Shown: in pieces, positions 33,816 through 46,338 of the stretch
Layout: every line of letters starts with the position of its first letter
Numbering within the stretch: the stretch's first letter is position 1
Assembly: GCA_029891385.1 (NCBI GenBank)
Contig: CM057234.1
Location: 27,762,350-27,826,349 of the forward strand
Source: Erythroxylum novogranatense
Lineage: Eukaryota > Streptophyta > Magnoliopsida > Malpighiales > Erythroxylaceae
Length of the DNA: 64,000 bases
Direction of reading: 5' to 3'
Notes under the pieces: model-generated
The model's input: the letters and a program-made list of their open reading frames with translations, nothing else
What the model was told of the DNA's origin: nothing
Databases searched by the model: none
Made by a program: the position numbers and the translations under genes

Positions 33816-36578
33816 ACACATACGGGGCAATGTGTCCCAAACCTTCTTTCAAGCATCTCCAATGCTTCAAACTTCATCCTAACACCATATATACCTATAC
33901 ACTTTATAATTTTCATTTCTTATCATGCAAAATCACTTCCTAGTAACTCAACCATCAATGTTATTTCATTAATTTCTCAAATCTTCTCTCAATTGCTTCA
34001 TCAAAACTACACATTCATATCAATTCTCAATCCCTCTTTACCATAACATTTCAATTCCAAGCAAAGGCAACTCATATTCAAATCCCTTAATTCAATTGAT
34101 TTACTTCTTCAATTCTACTTAATTTCAATCTAAGCTCATCCATGATGAGTCATATTTCGATTTCATTTCATTTTTACTCTTCACATTAACCCCAATTCAT
34201 AAGATTTCTTACATTCAACAACGTTCATCATAACCATTCTTTTACATATATAACAATATGTCATTCCTTAACTCAAAAGGATAACCTTATTCTTTTGCAT
34301 CTAATTTCAACCCACATCATCATACACAAAACATAATTCATATTCATATACCAATCCATATTGCATTAACATCATGCATCAAGAGTTTTTACAATTTCAT
34401 TGGCATTTCCAAGCCAATTTACAACATCTATATCAATATCCAAATTACATAACATACACATTCCAATAATTCTTAACCTACAACTAAAACCTTATTTACA
34501 TTCATTTTTCCAAACACAACCAAAACATGCAATTGGTGCCTTGATCCACTTCCACTTGATTTCTTGCTAAAAAACCTGGAGATGGGGGAAATGTTAGCCC
34601 CAAAATTTTTTTTTAAATTTAAGCATGATTAGATTAATTGAGTAAGTTAAGTTAGCGTAAATTGAATTGAGATTTAATTAACATGTGATAGCATTAATGA
34701 GTTGGGTGAAGAATTAATGGAATTAAATGAGTTAGTTAGGTTTTAATGAGGTAGGAAAGAAAAGAAAGATAAAATGGGCTTAAAGATAATTGGGCCTAAG
34801 TAAGTTGTAGGATAAAGAGGAAATAAAGAGGAAGAAGAAGAAGGGAGTTAGACTTGGGCCTTTGGGCTTGGGTTAAATGAAGAAGGAGTATAAAAGGAGA
34901 AAGAAAAAAGTAAGTTAGGAGGGAAAGGAAGAGGAAAAACGAAAATAGAAGAGGAAGAGGAAGAGAACATAGTAAAGAGGAAAGAAGAAGGAGAAAAGAA
35001 AGCCTTGGCTAGGGTTTTGATTTTTTCAAGAGATTTAGCAAGTGTTTGAAGAAACTTCAAAGAGAAAGAAGATAGAGGAGGAGCTAAGCTTCACTTTGAA
35101 CCAAGAAACCACTTGTTTGGTTAAGGAATCAAGGTAAGTTATATTTTCAAGGTTAAGTTTTGTTGGTTTTATAGTTTAAAAGCTTAGAAAGAAGATGGGT
35201 TTAGTGATTCTAGGTTAATTTCATGATTTAAGTTCATGGGTTTTCAATTTTAGAAACCCTAAATGATATGAGGTTCTTTTCTTGTTATGGTTGAAGTGGG
35301 ACAAGAAAGAAGAGAAGAGCAAAAGGAGGAACTCCATTAGCAAAGATTTAACAAGTCTAAAAGGTGGGTTTCATATTTATCTTTATGTATATAAGCTACA
35401 AATGCAAATTAATGCATGACATTAATGAGTTTCACCTACTTGAAAGTTATATTAAATATGTATGATTGAATGATTGCATAAATGCTTGATGAATGAATAT
35501 GATGAAAGGCATGAATGATGTATGAAAAGATGATTTCAAAGAAACGATGAATTGGACAAGAACAGTCCAATTTTATGATTTTGCATGATGGTTATGTTAT
35601 GTGGGTAAGGTATAGTCCTAAGAACCGTCACGTGCACGTCGACCATGAAGCCTTCGCCCGGCTGCCCGATTGTGGCATAGGATGATCCAACATTTTGGAC
35701 TCCTCAAGATTTGCCCATATAGACACATAAAATGAGACTATATGGTTGCCAAGAATAAGGACTTACCGAGTCATTTGATGTGTTGTTTATGTGAACATGA
35801 AAATGCAAGAATTATGAATGTTTGAATTGTGAAAAAAAATCATGTTTGAATATTGATGAACTTTGCATGATGCATGTATTATAATTTAATGAATGGATGC
35901 AAAAAGTATGAATAACTAAATAGACTTGCTTGATAGATAAATATAAATGTGTTACCCACGGAGTGAAAGCTCACCCCTCAACTCTACAGAAATGAGAAGG
36001 ATCCCGAGGAGCAAGCTTAAAGGCACTTACTCCAAGATTTTCTTTTGGTTTTGTATTTGAAATGATTTTGGTAAAACAATGCTTTAGTAGCATTTTAAGA
36101 ATGATCTTGTATTTTGAAACTTCATTGTAATTGGGCTTAAAATGCCCACTAAAGCATTGTATGAATATGACATGAGTTGATGATGATGGAATGAATGCAA
36201 ATGAAATGCAAGTATGCTAAGTTCAAATGTATTTTGAGAAATTCGTGCATGTTTAAGAAAATTGCATCATTATTATAGTTTGGATTTGATTAGATGATTA
36301 AGAGTGTGGCTGTTGCTTAGAATGGCATTTGAAGATACCTTAGGGTTTAAACATATTATATGAGGTTGTATGATGAGTTTTTTTGCAGGTGGAAGTATTA
36401 GGATTGATAAATTGGTTAGTTGTATTTTCAAGGGAAGTGCTGCCAAATTTTCCTAAAACTTGACAGAACTTCGCCCCAGTTTTTGACCTTTGTAGGACTT
36501 GAATTAGATAAATAAGCCTTTATGAATATTGTATTAGAAGATTAGAGCTTTCCAAGGGTATATCGTTTGCTAAATTTG

Positions 36579-37250
36579 GATATCGGAGTCAAAAGATATG
36601 ATCTATATAAGTAGACATGTGCTGGATAGAAAAACCAGCTGATAGAAAAACCAGCTGATAGAAAAAACCAGCTGAAGCAAAAGCAGACGATATGGACTTG
36701 ATATCGATATATTTAGACAAAATTTCCTTCTTAAAAGTTGTAGATCTCTCTTTTCTCTATGAGATAGATACCAAGTTGGTCCAATTTCGATATCAGAGTC
36801 AAAAGATATGATCTATATAAGTAGACATGTGCTGGATAGAAAAACCAGCTGATAGAAAAACCAGCTGATAGAAAAAACCAGCTGAAGCAAAAGCAGACGA
36901 TATGGACTTGATATCGATATATTTAGACAAAATTTCCTTCTTAAAAGTTGTAGATCTCTCTTTTCTCTATGAGATAGATACCAAGTTTGTCTAATTTCGA
37001 TATCAGAGTCAAAAGATATGATCTATATAAGTAGACATGTGCTGGATAGAAAAACCAGCTGATAGAAAAACCAGCTGATAGAAAAAAACCAGCTGAAGCA
37101 AAAGCAGACGATATGGACTTGATATCGATAGATTTAGACAAAATTTCCTTCTTAAAAGTTGTAGATCTCTCTTTTCTCTATGAGATAGATACCAAGTTTG
37201 TCCAATTTCGATATCAGAGTCAAAAGATATGATCTATATAAGTAGACATG
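36579..37250 (+). repeat. 210-bp tandem repeat in LTR L
   Basis: GATATC(A/G)GAGTCAAAAG starts copies at 36579, 36789, 36999 and 37210, a period of 210-211 bp. Each of the first three copies contains three short units of the GATAGAAAAACCAGCT type, then AGTTGTAGATCTCTC and AGATACCAAGTT, the R-unit core seen in A, B, D, E and K. Adjacent copies look nearly identical by eye, so the array is young. Confidence 0.88.
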
Positions 37251-37254
37251 TGCT

Positions 37255-37705
37255 GGATAGAAAAACCAGATGATAGAAAAACCAGCTGATAGGAAAACCA
37301 GATGATAGGAAAACCAGATGATAGGAAAACCAGATGATAGCAAAAACAGCTGATAGAAAAAAACCAGATGATAGAACAATCAGCTGATCGAAAAACCAGC
37401 TGATCAAAAAACCAGCTGATAGGAAAAAAACCAGATGATAGCAAAACCGGTGATAGAAAAAAAACCGGATGATAGAACAATCACCGGTGATCGAAAAACC
37501 GGTGATAGGAAAACCGGATGATAGGAAAACCGGATGATAGCAAAACAGCTGATAGAAAAAACCAGCTGATAGAAAAATCAGCTGATAGAAAAAAACCAGA
37601 TGATAGCAAAACCAATGATAGGAAAAACCAGATGATAGCAAAACCACCGGTGATAGAAAACCAATGATAGAAACCAGACGATAGAAAACCGGATGATAGA
37701 AAAGT
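37255..37705 (+). repeat. Short-unit array CCAGCTGATAG / CCAGATGATAG / CCGGTGATAG in LTR L
   Basis: About 28 units of roughly 15-18 bp in the form GATAGAAAAACCAGCT, with variants CCAGATGATAG, CCGGTGATAG, CCGGATGATAG and CCAATGATAG. CAGCTG and CCGG are self-complementary. It grew from the three-unit block of the 210-bp monomer. Hydrophobic frames on the other strand are translations of the repeat. Confidence 0.88.
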
Positions 37706-40240
37706 GGACGCTACAGAATGTAAGAGATAGAATCAGCCTTTGTAGTCTTCACGAGGTTGTAGATCTAGATGTCTACTTTCATATGGTGAAAGAATGAACA
37801 CATTTAGACCTCTAGATTAAAATTATAGAAATCGCGCCAAAAGAGTTTCACTTGATTTTGGAAGTGAGCAAGGTCCATTGTTTTGGGCATAATTTTCTCA
37901 TACGACCTCCAAAAGAGGCGAGGCTTGAACCGTTAGTTTTCTAAGACGTGTATCTGTCCCCATATTAAAATTTATATCATTTGGAGTTAAATTGAGAAAG
38001 TTTGTATTAAAAGAAGTGGGAGGTCAGTTATGAGAGCATGTTTGGTATGAACTTCTTTAGTTTTGTTGATATCTTGAGTTATAGAACTCGGATTGAAGAA
38101 ATTCTTTTCTTAATTTAAATAAGAGTCATAAGAGTATGATGTACAAGGGAGATCAATATGCAATTAGGGTTAAGTTAAATGAACCCTACAAGACAAATGA
38201 TCAAGTATCATGTTTTTTTGGTTCAAGATTTGGATTCCGGTAACGGGATCCAACAGTTGGGGTTCGGTCTACGGGTCGGGTCCTAACAGGAAAAGAGTGG
38301 GGTGAGCTTGGAAGCTCAGCAGGTAATATGCTTATAACTAAAATAACAAGCAAAAATTGTTCAAAAGTTCTTTATCATGAAAACTTCCTTTTTGAGTAAT
38401 AAAACACATATTTCTTTCAAGATTCTTGTCATATGCTTAAAATTACCATTCGTGCATTTTTTTGTGTGCATAAAACCATGAATGCAGTAAACTTGTCACA
38501 ATTCAATCACATAACACAAAACATCTAACACATCATAATAGTTTGGCAAGTCCACAATTCATGACGAACTACACAATTCCATATAATGACCTTGTGTAGT
38601 TGTAAATTCTTGAGGAGTCCTAAAAGGAACTCCTTGCCACTTGCGGGCAGGCGGGAGAAGCATATTCATGGTCAGCGTGCATGCGACAGTTCTTGGGTGG
38701 ACTATACCTAACCCACATAACATGTTATCATGCTCTTGAAAAATGATTGCCCCAAATGGCAAAACTCTTGGAATTCTTATTTTTCATAAATCATACAAAT
38801 TTTCATGAATCCTTTCATTAGCATGTAACATTCCATATGCAAATTCATCATCATTTTTCAATTCATCTAAAAACAAGCATCCATCATTTCATCATTTGTT
38901 CAACCAAATTCACATAGAGGTTCTCAAGCATTCAAACAATAAATGCATCAATTGTAAAAATTTCTCAAAACATTTAAAAATAATGAATTTGAAATCATTT
39001 ATCTTCTTGATTTTGAAAATATATCAATGGCCCATTATTCAACTATAAACATAAAACCCACCTTAAAAATCCTTGCTTGTTCTTGGAAATCCAAAATCAA
39101 TGGCTTCCTTCTTCTTGCCCTTGGAAAGGTCTTTAATAGCCTTAACACAAACAAAATTCCATAAATTTCCATTAGATTTGGAAAACCCCCAAATTTCCCT
39201 ACTTACCACATAAATTCCATAAACCCTAATCAAGCTCTAATCTAACCCATCCATGGTTCATGTGGGTTAGAAAACTTCAAATCTAGCTTAAAAACCCAAA
39301 ACTCCAAAGGATTTCACCATCTTCTTCTTCCTTTTAACTTTCTCTCTCTAGAACTTCTCCATGAACAAACCCTAACCATTTCTCAACAAAGAAGATGAAA
39401 AGTGGAAGAACTTACCTTAGAAAGTTTGATTCCTCTCCTTGTTCCACGAAATTCCTTCCCTTTCTCTTGGATTTCCTTCTCTTCTTCTCTTCTTTCTCTC
39501 CCTCTTTGTTTTCTTCTTCTCCTCCACGACATCTCTCCCTCTCTTCTCTATTTTCTCTTCTTTTTTCTTCTAATTTTTGTGACTCTCATTCCTTATATGT
39601 TAGGCCCCATTTCCGAAGCCCAACGATCGGACCGTAGACGAAAACATAAGCGAATTTCCAAGTTCCTTAACCTGGAAACCAACAAGGAGAAATTCCTCCT
39701 TGGCATGACATCTCAAGCCTAAGGGCGAGCCCACATGACGGAATCACAAAATCCCCCAAAAACTTCTTCATAATGGTAACTCTTAGTCTCTAGTTCATTT
39801 AGAAACAAGAACCACCCAATCAGAGCTCTATGGTTCAAGATATGCTTAAGAAATCGAAGTGGGTTTATAGCCCAATCATGCCCTCCAAATCTACCCATCA
39901 CTTCCTTTTCATCAAACTTTCTGGATTTAAATCCAATGGTTACCAATTTTAGTGAAGAGGTAGTTAAACGTGTTAGGAATCCAACGCCTCAAGAATCGCC
40001 TCAAACAGAGGTCGGACGAAGGATTTATGGCCAAAAGAATCAGATATGCTCATGTTCAGATTCCTACTAAACATACTTTGGCGCAAATTCCATAACTTTT
40101 ACTACAAATGTCCAATTGCTTTCGTTCTTAGTCCATTGTAAAGAAGACATCTACGTCTACAACGCATATTAGAGGCATCAAAGAAAGATTCGGCCTCAAA
40201 ACTAGTCAAAATCCCAAAACACTGTAGTTGACCCGAGCGT

Positions 40241-40348
40241 GTCCGTTAAACGGACATGCATGTCCGTTTAACAGACACAGAATGGCGAAACACCCCAATT
40301 TCACCCGAGAAGGTCCGTTAAACGGACATGGATGTCCGTTTAACGGAC
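40241..40348 (-). repeat. Palindromic cassette of LTR B, 3' copy
   Basis: GTCCGTTAAACGGAC at 40241-40255 and 40313-40327, GTCCGTTTAACGGAC at 40334-40348, and a decayed copy at 40262-40276 (AACAGAC). The palindrome is the same as in element D although the LTR sequence around it is well diverged. Confidence 0.85.
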
Positions 40349-41315
40349 ACACACTGCCCAAACACTCCAAAACTCCTTCTAAAGCCTTTCCAAAGCTTCC
40401 AAACTCCATCCTAACCCCATATACATTCGTAATCACCCCAAACTCAACCCTTCAAGTGGAAAACAACTTCATAATCATCCAAATCAAACTCTTCAAACAC
40501 AATCATCAAATGGAATTTCTCAACACTTACAATATACACAATCAACATATTCAAACTTGATAATGCACAATCATACAAAAGGAAACCTTTCAAGGTCTCA
40601 TTTCCTTTCAAAACAATTGGAGTCATACAATGCTTTCATTCATAGCTTTGATTACATATTGGCATTTCATCAACTTAATACAAAAATACAAAAGATGCTC
40701 ATGTTCAATATACTACCAAAGCTATCCAAATCTATCTTCTAACTTAATACAAAATACAAAAACTATTCTCTCACAATGAATCCAAATGCCTTGCAAGGGT
40801 CTATCGAACTTTTTGGTCTGCACCTGAGGAGTGGAAAAATAATGGGTTGAGCCTTACAGCTCAGTGGCTAAAATATTTATAGCCATTGGCTTTGAGCCAC
40901 ACAATCAACCATATAGCTATATATATACATACATTCATGTAGGCATAATCATCAACATGAACATGGAACACTTGCAATTCACAATTCAATTCCAACTCCA
41001 CAATTCATAACATCATCACATAACACATATTTGAATGCAATTCAATCCAAAGCATAACTTAACACATTAATATGCAGATGCACAACCAATTGGCTCGAGG
41101 GGTTCCGTGAAACAAAATGGATAAACCGGAGTTTATACCGTGAACAAAACGAGTCTATTTTCAGATCTCGTGTGGCACAAGCAGCCAGCCGGGAGAAGGC
41201 TTTTGTCAACGTGCACGCGACATACGAAACGATTCCTCTGTCGCCTACACAAAGCACATAATCACACCTTATGTTCAATTCAATTATTCTTAGATTCACA
41301 TTTCCATACTTTCTT

Positions 41316-44300
41316 TGTTGGGACCGAGACCCAACTACATACACTGCACACTATCCTTATCTAAAGGTTGGATCCCGTTACCGGAACCCAACTACATAAC
41401 CAGAAAGGAAAACGAAACGGAAAACAAAGCATAAGAATCGAAAGCGAAGCGCACACTCGAAACAAATGCAAAGCGAATGCGGAAGCGAAAATAGCGAAAC
41501 GAATCGAGTAAGCGAATCGGAAACAAATCGAAAAGTAGCGAAGCGGAAGCAAAAGCAAGCGGAAGCAAATACTAATCGAATCAAACGAACAGATTGCAAA
41601 GCGAAACGAAATCAAAGCAGACACATCCGACATCCGGAAACAATAATCAAAGAAAACTTATCGAATGAACATAATCGCGTTGGGAATCCCTAAGACGTTC
41701 CAAAATCTGATATAATTTTTTTCTTTCTTATTCTCATTTCTTACATCAATCACATCCATATAATTTCCCATAGGAAAATTCATTCTTAAACCCAAAACTC
41801 AACAATCATACAAATTCTTATTTATCCATACAAATCTCAAATTCTATTTTTTTATCCCAATTTTTATCGAAATTTCGGCAGCATAACGGCTGCCTTTTTC
41901 CTAACCCAAACCTGCAAGGGTAAAGAAATACACTTCTAAATGCCAAACAGATCTCGGAATCATCGGACTCTCCCGTCCGGAATCCAAACACCAGCAAAAC
42001 GCAAACCTAAATCTAATACTTCCATAATTCTCAATTCAATACCAAACTCAGAATTCAATCAAATTCCCAAATCAATCATACATATATATTCCCAAATTAT
42101 CCATAATTTCATATACAAATTTCACAATCATTCACAATTCTCAACTTTATACACAAATACATTTTTCCCCAACTTATCTAAAGTTATAAACATACTCATA
42201 CTCAAGATCCAAATTACTCAAAAGCTAACGTATTCAAAAGTCGAAACTGACGTCTTCACATTCTTTCATCCGATCTCCTGCTCGAAACCTGGAGATGAGG
42301 ATGAAAGGGGGGTGAGCTCGGAAGCTCGTGGATAACACATTTATAAATCGATAAATAAGCGGAAATCATTTTTCACAAGCTTTTTGCCAAAAGGGCTAAT
42401 TTTTCAAACTTTATAATTTTTCAAACAATTTCCTCAAACACTTTTTCATATTTTCAAACTTTTCATAGTCATCTCACTTTTTCTTATTTTTTTCTTCAAA
42501 AATTCTCGAATTTTCATAAATATGTATGCAACATACAGAAACAAAATTGAAAACACATAGCATATCAGAATGGTATGGCTAGGTCCAAAGAGCGTCTTGC
42601 ATAGCCCCATGGCGGTCTGCGATCGTGAACAAACGTATTACACTTTCCATATAATGTCCATTATAGCCGTGAAGGAGTCCGAAATCGAGTCTGTGCCCTA
42701 GCGGGCAGCTGGAGAAGGCTATACACATAGAGCAATGACGACTCACCAAAGGACCTCTGAACCCACATAACACATATCGAAAGCAGAATTCAAATTGCCC
42801 AAGGCACTTTCCAAAATTTTACTTTTCTAACATTATTTCATCAACTTAAAACAATCTCACAAATTCACACATATCATATAATTCAATTAATTCAATTAAT
42901 CAATAAATGCAACAATATGCATAATTATCAATGCATACACAACAAATGCATTTTCGAAATTTCTATCAATTTATCAAATCACTTATAATAATTTTTCAAA
43001 ACCTTGAAATCAAAATTTCAAACTTTTAATCAATTCGTATTTTCAAACATTTACAAACAATAATTTATCAAAATCCAAACTTTTGCTTTCTTTCATTTTT
43101 GAAAATTCGTATATTGCCTATAAATCAAAATATAAATATGCTACCCACCTCGAAATGATGCCAGAAGCTTGTCCCAAGCTTCAATTTGATCCTGCTTCTT
43201 TCCTTCATTCTTTTCTCCCATACTGAAAACCACTCTTCCTTTTCTTCTTTCAATTAAAATGACCTAAGCCATAATCACCCAAATTCACATCATAAATTTG
43301 CATAATTCTCAAAATTAACTATCGGAAATTCATAATTATCATATTTCCAAGCTATTTCAATCTCCAATTTTGAAAATCCCCAATTTTCAAAATTGGCCTA
43401 AACCAATACACCCAAATTCAATCTCATAAATAACTTAATTTTCAAAATTAATCTCACAATTCATCAATCCATAGTATTTTCCATAATTCTACACTACCAA
43501 TTTCCAAAACCCCAAATTTTACTATTCATCATCTTCCTCACTAAGCTTTCTCTCTCTAAAATATTCCATAACCAAAATTAAACATAACCATAGTCTAATC
43601 TCTGCAAATAATCATAGAAAACTTCAATTAATAACCATATTAAGCTAAATCAACCAATAACTCATCAAAATTCAAACATAAAAATTTTCTCTCTCTTACC
43701 TTCTCTCTCAAAGTTTCGGATTTAAGCTCCAAAGATAAGCTTTCCTTTCCTTCCATAAGTTTCCTCTTGAAACTACTTCAAAACAAGCATGAAATCTCCA
43801 AAAAAAAAAAAATCAAACTCTCTAAGTTTTTCTCCTTCTCCACCGACGACCTTCATCTTCTCCATTCTTCTTCTTATTCTTTCTTTTCTTCTTGAATAAT
43901 CGAGAATCTCCTTCTTAAAAACGACAATTTCATCTTCTTATCTGCCATGTCATTTAAAATTGATGAAAAGACTAAAATGCCATTGACTTTACTTTATGCC
44001 ATTCTCACTTGCAGGTCTGATTCGCACTATCAAATTGAAGGAATTTGCTAAAACTTCCTTCTCGAGAAATGTTCCTCTCAATCATACGAATCCAACGCCA
44101 CCGACCGCGCTCAATTCCGATCACTACATCAAAAGTTATGCACAAAACAGTTCGGGTAAATCCACATTCTAACATATTTTCCATGTACGATTATTTCCGT
44201 CCAAAATTTCACATTCTTAATCCTAGAATTGAAACTCGATGTCTTCATAAAAATTGTAGCCTTATGTCTCTAGTTTAATTCAAAATAAGAATCGCCTCAT

Positions 44301-45593
44301 TTCGATTCCCAGATCAAACGTTATACTCAAAATACTCTCAGGTGTTCCCAATCCAAAAAGTTCACCCTAATCCGAACTTAAATTCAAAAATTAAAAGTCT
44401 TAGGGGCAAAATTGACATTTCATGTCTTCATATGATTTGTAGCCCTTTGTCTTATCTTTATTTCTCCTCAAGAATCACTTCAATCGGATCTCTACAGATC
44501 CCGAATTTCACAAAACACTGAACTATGCTCGGAAAATTTCACGACTCACTTTGATTAAATTAATCACCATTCATTTAATCTCATAAAATTACAAATTTCC
44601 CATGAGAATGTAGAGAATTGTCTTAAGAATCCAACGCCATAAGAATCAACTCAATCGGATGTCGGACGGAAAAGATATGAGCAAAACAGTGAACAAAGGT
44701 CGGATTGGAGGAGGAAGCAAGAAAAGCGAAGAAGCAAAATGACGTCAGATTAGAGGCGAGGATAGGACACGGTCACTCTGGCGACGCGGCGTCGCCCTAG
44801 CGACGCGAGCCAAAATGCTCACCATCGCTACGGCGATGCGGCGTCGCCAAATAGCGGCGGCGGCGATGAACGTTAAGCCATCGCTATGGCGATCTGCGTC
44901 GCCCTAGTGACGAGGATAAATCATTTTCCTTTTTTTTCCTCTAAACTTCAAAATTCATAACTTTTAATCCGAACTCCGATTTTGACAAACTTAGTCTCTA
45001 TAGAAAGCTTAAAGAAAGCTCTACATCTTTCACGAAGGATATAAAACTCAATTCGACTCCTTGGGAAGTCCATTTTTCGGTCAAAGATACTATTCTCTAT
45101 ACAAACTTGTAAAAATCATAACTTATTATTCCGAGATCGAAAAATTACATACTTTATATCGAAATAAAGATCAAATCAAATGCTTCAATTTTCATGAAGA
45201 ACATCAAAACTCAATTAACCTCTAACTAGGTTAATTTGTCAGTCAAAGATTCAGTCATCATAATTAAAGTCAAAAGTCAACCTTATCACACATAAACTTT
45301 AACTGATCATAACTTTTACTCCCACTATCGAAAAATTGCAAACTTTATGTCTACAAAAAGCTCTTAACATAATCTACAAGTTTCATGAAGATCACTTTAT
45401 CAAATTTTGCCTCAAACAAAAGTCAACTCTCAAAGTCAAACATTCTCTCTCCAAAAGTCAAACTTTCTAAATCCTTCAAATTTTCACACTTTTTCTTTCT
45501 AATTCTTGCTATATAACTTCATTTCAATCAACTCATCCACTTGACCATTCATATTACTAAATCAAATTGTCACTCAAGGTTCGGGGTCCAACA
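41316..45593 (-). repeat. Element E 3' LTR
   Basis: 4278 bp. The PBS-side tip is unusual: TGTTGGGACCGAGACCCAAC at 41316-41335 is followed about 50 bp later by a second LTR-like tip, GTTGGATCCCGTTACC at 41368. Donor AAG|GTAAGAG with the intron starting at 43699; GAGCTCGGAAGCTC at 42314-42327; acceptor CATCTCCAG|GTTT ending at 42289. Three R units lie at 44956, 45117 and 45308. Confidence 0.88.
44781..44925 (-). repeat. Palindromic cassette of LTR E, 3' copy
   Basis: GC-rich run of GGCGACGC / GCGTCGCC and related pieces (for example GGCGACGCGGCGTCGCC near 44780-44796). The direct neighbours are AT-rich. It contrasts with the shorter copy in the other LTR of the same element. Confidence 0.8.
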
Positions 45594-46322
45594 TTTCTTC
45601 CCCTCTTAAAAGAATTTCGTCCTCGAAATTCACACTTAAGAACATAATATTTCTTATCTCATTCCTTCTCATAAATATTTCTCAATCTCTTCATAATTTC
45701 TCAATTCTTAAATCAATTTCTCCATCCAACATCATATCAAACTCACTAGTTCTATAACTCCATATTCTTTAACATTTTCCTTAACATTACGAACAAGTCA
45801 ATGGTCCACGTCGTAATGACTCTTAATATGGACCATAATCATCATTTCACTTAATTCTTTGAATTGCTATACACATTTCTCTATCGATTTATCTCATTAT
45901 TCAAAATTTTCATCTCACATATACATATTCGCAATCAATTCCTCTAAATTCATCATGTAATTCAAATCTAAATTTCCATTTTCACAATCCATCTAAATCA
46001 AACAATCAATTAGGTTCTTCCCAATTCACCAAGAAATTCTAATCTCAAATTCTCATCTCCTAAGTGCATGCCCAAAATCAAATTGCTATCATGAACTTCA
46101 AAACTCAAGTTCATTAACACACCTAAAATCAATCACAGTTCCTAACCTCACTCAGACAATCACTAATTTCATTCTGAACAAACATATAGCCCATTAACAA
46201 CATATCGCCCAAGTATCATAATACTGGGCTCTGATACCATAAATGTTGGATCCCGTTACCAGAACCCAACTACTTATACAGATTCCCTCATACGTACGCA
46301 TGATTCCTTATAAACTCTTCTT
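45594..46322 (-). other. Element E internal region, no gene
   Basis: About 0.73 kb of AT-rich sequence. Its first 30 bp hold the PPT (minus strand: CTTTTAAGAGGGGAAGAAA) and the FEDEILLR codons of pol, the same relic as in D. Nothing else is recognisable. Confidence 0.75.
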
Positions 46323-46338
46323 GCTCTGATACCATAAA
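46228..46338 (-). promoter_or_regulatory. Duplicated PBS and LTR tip of element E
   Basis: TGGTATCAGAGC occurs twice on the minus strand, at 46323-46334 beside the 5' LTR and at 46228-46239. The second is also preceded by an LTR tip (plus strand: TGTTGGATCCCGTTACC from 46244). So about 95 bp of tip plus PBS is duplicated in divergent form. Confidence 0.8.

Larger units (their letters stand above)
34592..38288 (+). mobile_element. Solo LTR L (gypsy), TSD GGAAA
   Basis: 3697 bp, TGTTAGCCCC to GGGTCCTAACA, flanked by GGAAA at 34587-34591 and 38289-38293. No coding sequence. TATAAAAGG at 34889-34897, AAG|GTAAGTT donor with the intron starting at 35134, and GCTCACCCCTCAACTCTACAG acceptor ending at 35989. 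A long repeat array (36579-37705) precedes the conserved CATAATTTTCTC...GACCTCC block at 37888-37920. The 3' end carries two terminal-like sequences (GGGATCCAACA at 38244-38254 and GGGTCCTAACA at 38278-38288). Confidence 0.85.

Noticed and set aside
36941..37647. Minus-strand open frames rich in Trp/Phe/Ser (WFFYQL, VFLSSGF repeats) that look like membrane proteins
   Set aside because: They are translations of the 15-18 bp array in LTR L in several frames, with no start context and no relation to a known family.
36615..37705. CRISPR-like look of the regular short repeats
   Set aside because: Repeats lie end to end with no unique spacers, inside a plant LTR, with no cas genes. It is a tandem array.
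40206..40560. Open frames with repeated CPLNGH/CPFNGH peptides (also near 14167, 33591 and 57178-57532)
   Set aside because: The peptides are the GTCCGTTAAACGGAC cassette read in frame. They occur on both strands because the unit is a palindrome.
41361..41693. Ser/Phe/Arg-rich frames over the GAAGCGAA-type repeats near both LTR ends of E
   Set aside because: Low-complexity translation of the LTR tip region; frames differ between the two LTRs.
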